Assembly (NCBI GenBank): GCA_049974825.1 | Contig: JBNGDJ010000095.1 | Span: 1-9,129 of the forward strand | Direction: 5' to 3' | DNA from: JBKHDT01 sp049974825 | Lineage (GTDB): Bacteria > Pseudomonadota > Gammaproteobacteria > Halothiobacillales > Halothiobacillaceae | Length of the DNA stretch: 9,129 bases | In this document: one piece after another, positions 6,353-9,129 of the stretch | Layout: the number at the start of each line of letters is the position of its first letter | Numbering within the stretch: the first letter of the stretch is position 1 | Translations under genes and position numbers: made by a program | Notes under the pieces: model-generated | Database searches by the model: none | The model's input: the letters and a program-made list of their open reading frames with translations, nothing else | Told to the model about the DNA's origin: nothing

Positions 6353-8520
6353 TGCCCGAGCGACACCTGGTCCGCGTGGCGGTGCCGGCGCCGGTACCGG
6401 GTTATTTCGACTACGTGCATGAGAACGCGCTGCCCGCGGGGGTGCGCGTGCGCGTCCCCTTTGGCCGGGGCGAGCGGATCGGCGTGGTCGCCCCCGGCGG
6501 GGGGCAGGGCGCGGGGGTCGAACCCGATCAGCTCAAGCCGCTGGTCGAGGTGCTGGACGCGTCGCCGCTGCTTTGCCCTTCGGTATTGCGGCTTCTGTCC
6601 TGGGCTGCCGGCTACTACCACGCCCCGCCAGGCGAAGTGTTCTTCCAGGCCCTGCCCGTGGCCCTGCGCGACGGTTCCGCTTTGCCGGATCTGCGTATTC
6701 GCTTTTGGTCGCTCACCGCGGACGGGCGTGCGCTGGATGCCGGGTCTCTTCGGCGGGCGCCCCGTCAGATGACCCTTTTCGAGCGACTGCGCGAGGGTGC
6801 ACTGGCACATGACCGGCTTTGCGCAGCCGACCGTCAGGCCATGAAGACCATGCATGGGCGTGGCTGGGTTGAGGATGCCTGGCGGTCTCCGGCCCCGGTG
6901 CAGACCGCGCCGGTCCGGTCTGGCCCCGTCCTGAATGCATCCCAGCAGGCGGCTGTCTCCGGCATTTCGGAACAGTCTGGCCGCTTTGGCGTGCACCTTC
7001 TGGAGGGGGTGACCGGCAGCGGCAAAACCGAGGTGTACCTGGCGCTGATCGAACAAGTATTGGCGGCCGGTCGGCAGGTCCTGGTGCTGGTGCCCGAGAT
7101 CGCCCTGACGCCGCAACTGCTCGAACGATTCGAGGCCCGCCTGGGGCCGGTGGTGGGCTGTCTGCATTCGGGACTGGCGGACGGAGCCCGGCTTCGGGTC
7201 TGGGCAATGCTACGCGCGGGGCTGCTGCAGGTCCTGATCGGGACCCGCTCCGCCGTCCTGGTGCCGCTTCCGTCGCTGGGCCTGATTGTTGTTGACGAGG
7301 AACACGACGGCTCATTCAAGCAGCAGGAGGGGTTTCGCTACCACGCGCGGGACATGGCCATCTGGCGGGCACGGGATGCGGGTGTCCCGGCAGTGCTCGG
7401 CTCGGCAACGCCGGCGCTGGAAACGCTCTGGAACGCGGATCGGGGCCGGTACCGCCACTGGACGTTGCCGCAACGCGCCGGCGGTGCACGGCTGCCGCGC
7501 ATTGAGCTGCTGGACATGCGGCGGCAGCGGATGCGGGCCGGGTTGTCCGACCAGCTGATCGACCGGATGCGGGCGCACCTGCTTGACGGTGGGCAGGTTC
7601 TGCTTTTTCTCAACCGGCGCGGCTACGCGCCGACCCTGCTCTGTCATGCCTGTGGTTGGGTGGCTGAATGTCGGAACTGCGATGCGGGGCTGACTTTGCA
7701 CCGCCGGGCGGGCGAGCTGCGCTGTCACCACTGCGGCGCCTTCACCCGGCTGCCGCCTGCCTGTCCGGCCTGCGGCGCACCGCTGACCAGTGCGGGGCAG
7801 GGAACCGAGCAACTGGAGGAAACCCTGGCCGCCTTGTTTCCCGAGTTTGGCATCGAGCGGGTGGACCGGGACACGGTCGCCCGCCGGGGAAGCCTTGAAA
7901 AGCGTCTCGGGCGGATCCGTCGCCGCGAGGCGCAGATCGTGGTGGGTACCCAGATGCTTGCCAAGGGACATGACTTTCCGGGCATGTCGCTGGTTGGAAT
8001 CATCGATGCGGATCAAGGCCTGTTTTCCGGAGATTTCCGCGCCAGCGAGCGGCTCGCCCAGCTGGTCACGCAGGTGGCGGGCCGTGCCGGACGGGCCGAG
8101 CGCCCGGGCGAGGTGCTGATCCAGACCCACCAGCCAGATCATCCGCTGCTGCAAACCTTGATCCGGGAAGGTTATCCCGCCTGCGCCCGCCAGCTGCTGG
8201 AGGAACGGGCGCAGGCAGGGTTGCCGCCCCAGGCCCCGGCCGCCGTGATTCGGGCGGACTCGCCGGATGCCGCGTCGGCCGAGCAGCTTTTGAACGATGC
8301 GGCCGAAAGCCTATGCGGCTGCGCGGGTGTCACGCCCCTTGGCCCGGTGCCGGCGCCCATGGCGCGCCGCGCAGGTCGGTATCGTTACCAGATGTTTATC
8401 CAGGCCGGCAGTCGCGGGCACCTGCACGCGGCGCTGGATCGGTTGCAGGCCCAGATGCCCGCCCTGCGCAAGGGGCGCCTGCGCTGGTCGATCGATGTCG
8501 ATCCGGTCGATATGTACTGA
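6352..8520 (+). CDS. priA: Primosomal protein N' (replication restart helicase PriA)
   Basis: This 722-residue protein compares with 732 in E. coli. PriA is a superfamily 2, 3'-to-5' DNA helicase that recognises stalled forks and D-loops and starts reloading of DnaB. The N-terminal 3'-DNA-end binding domain covers about residues 1-105 and is followed by a winged-helix region. Helicase motifs are intact: Walker A GVTGSGKT (219-226), DEEH (315-318), GSATP (350-354), NRRGYAP (421-427) and the motif V/VI region TQMLAKGHDFPG to QVAGRAGRAERPG. Eight cysteines (431, 434, 440, 443, 458, 461, 471, 474) form the two-zinc insert. The C-terminus RWSIDVDPVDMY is typical. The ATG at 6352-6354 shares its A with the TGA of the upstream deacetylase gene, and only a weak G-rich stretch (GGGGGA) precedes it. 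Translation is therefore probably coupled and the two genes co-transcribed. An intrinsic terminator begins directly after the stop. Confidence 0.98.
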   Translation: MPERHLVRVAVPAPVPGYFDYVHENALPAGVRVRVPFGRGERIGVVAPGGGQGAGVEPDQLKPLVEVLDASPLLCPSVLRLLSWAAGYYHAPPGEVFFQALPVALRDGSALPDLRIRFWSLTADGRALDAGSLRRAPRQMTLFERLREGALAHDRLCAADRQAMKTMHGRGWVEDAWRSPAPVQTAPVRSGPVLNASQQAAVSGISEQSGRFGVHLLEGVTGSGKTEVYLALIEQVLAAGRQVLVLVPEIALTPQLLERFEARLGPVVGCLHSGLADGARLRVWAMLRAGLLQVLIGTRSAVLVPLPSLGLIVVDEEHDGSFKQQEGFRYHARDMAIWRARDAGVPAVLGSATPALETLWNADRGRYRHWTLPQRAGGARLPRIELLDMRRQRMRAGLSDQLIDRMRAHLLDGGQVLLFLNRRGYAPTLLCHACGWVAECRNCDAGLTLHRRAGELRCHHCGAFTRLPPACPACGAPLTSAGQGTEQLEETLAALFPEFGIERVDRDTVARRGSLEKRLGRIRRREAQIVVGTQMLAKGHDFPGMSLVGIIDADQGLFSGDFRASERLAQLVTQVAGRAGRAERPGEVLIQTHQPDHPLLQTLIREGYPACARQLLEERAQAGLPPQAPAAVIRADSPDAASAEQLLNDAAESLCGCAGVTPLGPVPAPMARRAGRYRYQMFIQAGSRGHLHAALDRLQAQMPALRKGRLRWSIDVDPVDMY

Positions 8521-8552
8521 ACCCGAGGCCTGTGGCAATCTTGGGTTTTCTT
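8521..8552 (+). terminator. Rho-independent terminator of the deacetylase-priA operon
   Basis: ACCCGAG (8521-8527) pairs with CTTGGGT (8540-8546) with one G-U wobble, and GCC/GGC can add three pairs inside the loop. T-rich TTTCTT follows at 8547-8552. The hairpin starts on the first base after the priA TGA stop. Stem, T tail and position together make a credible intrinsic terminator, which separates priA from the PII gene. Confidence 0.75.
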
Positions 8553-8659
8553 GCCTTCGTGCAGCCATGCTCTTGCGGCTCGTGGATGCACCGACGCGCA
8601 GTGGCGCAAGCCATTGAGTCGACCACCGAACCGAAACAAAACCTCACTGGACAAGCGAA

Positions 8660-8998
8660 ATGAAGAAGATCGAAGCGATTATCAAGCCTTTCCGCCTGGA
8701 TGACGTGCGCACCGCCCTGATGGAGCTGGGCGTCAGCGGGATGACGGCGACCGAGGTAAAGGGGTTTGGTCGGCAGAAGGGGCACACGGAGCTGTACCGC
8801 GGGGCCGAGTACGTGGTCGATTTTCTGCCCAAGATGAAGCTCGAACTGGTCGTGGCGGACGATCTGGTCGACTCCGTGCTGGATGCCATTATCAAGGCTG
8901 CCCACACCGGCAAGATTGGTGACGGCAAGATCTTTGTCCTGCCGGTCGAGCGCGCCGTGCGCATCCGAACGGGCGAGGAAAACGAGGAAGCGCTCTAA
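8660..8998 (+). CDS. glnB: Nitrogen regulatory protein PII
   Basis: This encodes 112 residues, the standard PII length. PII trimers bind ATP/ADP and 2-oxoglutarate and report nitrogen and carbon status to targets such as NtrB, GlnE and, for GlnK, AmtB. The T-loop segment GFGRQKGHTELYRGAEY (35-51) is intact, with Y51 as the uridylylation site in the YRGAEY signature. The B-loop TGKIGDGKIFV (83-93) and the C-terminal RIRTGEENEEAL, including nucleotide-binding R101 and R103, are also present. The start MKKIEAIIKPF and T43 favour GlnB over E. coli-type GlnK (MKLVTVIIKPF, A43). No amtB gene is visible before the window ends. The ATG is preceded by a modest GGACAAG (8649-8655). In the 107-base upstream gap I see only a weak sigma-70 candidate (TTGAGT 8614-8619, CAAAAC 8637-8642) and no GG-N10-GC sigma-54 element. 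Confidence 0.97.
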   Translation: MKKIEAIIKPFRLDDVRTALMELGVSGMTATEVKGFGRQKGHTELYRGAEYVVDFLPKMKLELVVADDLVDSVLDAIIKAAHTGKIGDGKIFVLPVERAVRIRTGEENEEAL

Positions 8999-9010
8999 GA
9001 CCGGCCTGCA

Positions 9011-9037
9011 GGAAGCCCTTTGGCTTCCGCGTCCTTT
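9011..9037 (+). terminator. Probable glnB terminator hairpin
   Basis: GGAAGCC (9011-9017) and GGCTTCC (9022-9028) form a perfect 7-base stem with a CTTT loop, 12 bases after the glnB TAA. A short T run follows (CCTTTT, 9033-9038). The T tract is brief and offset by a GCGTCC spacer, so termination may be partial. It is the first of four adjacent inverted repeats. Confidence 0.6.
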
Positions 9038-9043
9038 TCGCAG

Positions 9044-9069
9044 GCGGAGTTTCCCCAGGGAAACTCTGC
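9044..9069. repeat. Second inverted repeat after glnB
   Basis: GAGTTTCCC (9047-9055) and GGGAAACTC (9058-9066) form a perfect 9-base stem. It extends outward with one G-U pair and two further pairs to 9044-9069, leaving a two-base spacer. Its right base overlaps the left base of the next repeat (9065-9069), so the two full-length hairpins cannot coexist. No gene is visible in 8999-9129. Confidence 0.7.
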
Positions 9070-9096
9070 ACGAAGCCATCCATGGCTTCGTGCAGA
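9065..9096. repeat. Long perfect inverted repeat after glnB
   Basis: Bases 9065-9079 and 9082-9096 are perfect 15-base inverted arms with a two-base CC centre. This is the longest perfect palindrome I find in the window. It contains GAAGCC/GGCTTC, the same core as the hairpin at 9011-9028. No T tract follows. It could be a transcript-end hairpin, a protein-binding palindrome or a copy of a dispersed repeat. Confidence 0.75.
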
Positions 9097-9099
9097 CAC

Positions 9100-9128
9100 G
9101 CCCGGGCCGATACATGCTCGACCCGGGC
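9100..9128. repeat. Fourth inverted repeat, at the window edge
   Basis: GCCCGGG (9100-9106) and CCCGGGC (9122-9128) are perfect 7-base inverted arms around a 15-base spacer. The window ends one base later with T, so a following T tract cannot be judged. It may be a terminator for glnB or for a convergent gene beyond the edge. Confidence 0.5.
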
Positions 9129-9129
9129 T

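Noticed and set aside
8572..8610. Inverted repeat CTTGCG / CGCAAG upstream of glnB
   Set aside because: The arms are only six bases with a 27-base spacer and do not extend; this is likely to occur by chance in GC-rich DNA.
8553..8659. Sigma-54 promoter or NtrC control site for glnB
   Set aside because: I looked for GG-N10-GC elements with TGGC/TTGC context and found none at correct spacing; GC-containing TTGC words here lack the partner GG.

Overview
The window is GC-rich chromosomal DNA from a bacterium, most likely a gammaproteobacterium. The evidence is gene content and similarity to gammaproteobacterial proteins: S20, a PatZ-type acetyltransferase with fused acyl-CoA synthetase domains, PriA, and a PII protein close to Escherichia coli GlnB. 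The genus cannot be fixed from this sequence. There is no tRNA, rRNA, insertion sequence, phage gene or CRISPR array. This is mostly ordinary core genome with a few unusual arrangements.

Layout. (1) Positions 1-456: rpsT (ribosomal protein S20) on the minus strand, with a good sigma-70 promoter, a GTG start and a strong bidirectional terminator. The terminator may be shared with a plus-strand gene ending at the left edge. (2) 457-2519: an upstream region of about 270 bases and a plus-strand membrane diguanylate cyclase. It has a signal peptide, a periplasmic sensor region, seven membrane segments, a short coiled coil and an intact GGDEF domain with an inhibitory site. (3) 2520-2636: a convergent gap with hairpins. 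(4) 2637-5321, minus: an 894-residue Pat/PatZ-type protein, with CoA-binding, ligase, ATP-grasp and GNAT domains. (5) 5322-5428: a 107-base divergent control region with a sigma-70 promoter and an inverted repeat over its -10 box. (6) 5429-8520, plus: a histone-deacetylase-family hydrolase whose stop codon overlaps the priA start by one base, then priA and its terminator. (7) 8660-8998, plus: a PII signal protein, probably glnB, followed by a dense set of four inverted repeats up to the window edge.

How the genes may work together. The main functional link is the divergent pair in the middle. One member is a protein acetyltransferase that uses acetyl-CoA; the other is a zinc deacetylase-fold enzyme that could remove the same type of modification. 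The two starts share one short intergenic region, which suggests coordinated control of reversible lysine acylation. The deacetylase is also joined to the replication-restart helicase gene priA by a stop/start overlap, an arrangement that deserves a comparative check. The diguanylate cyclase and PII are separate signalling genes with no visible mechanistic link to the pair. I found no convincing wholly new system. The best leads are the acetylation/deacetylation locus, the retained ligase histidine in the Pat-type protein, and the hairpin cluster after glnB.
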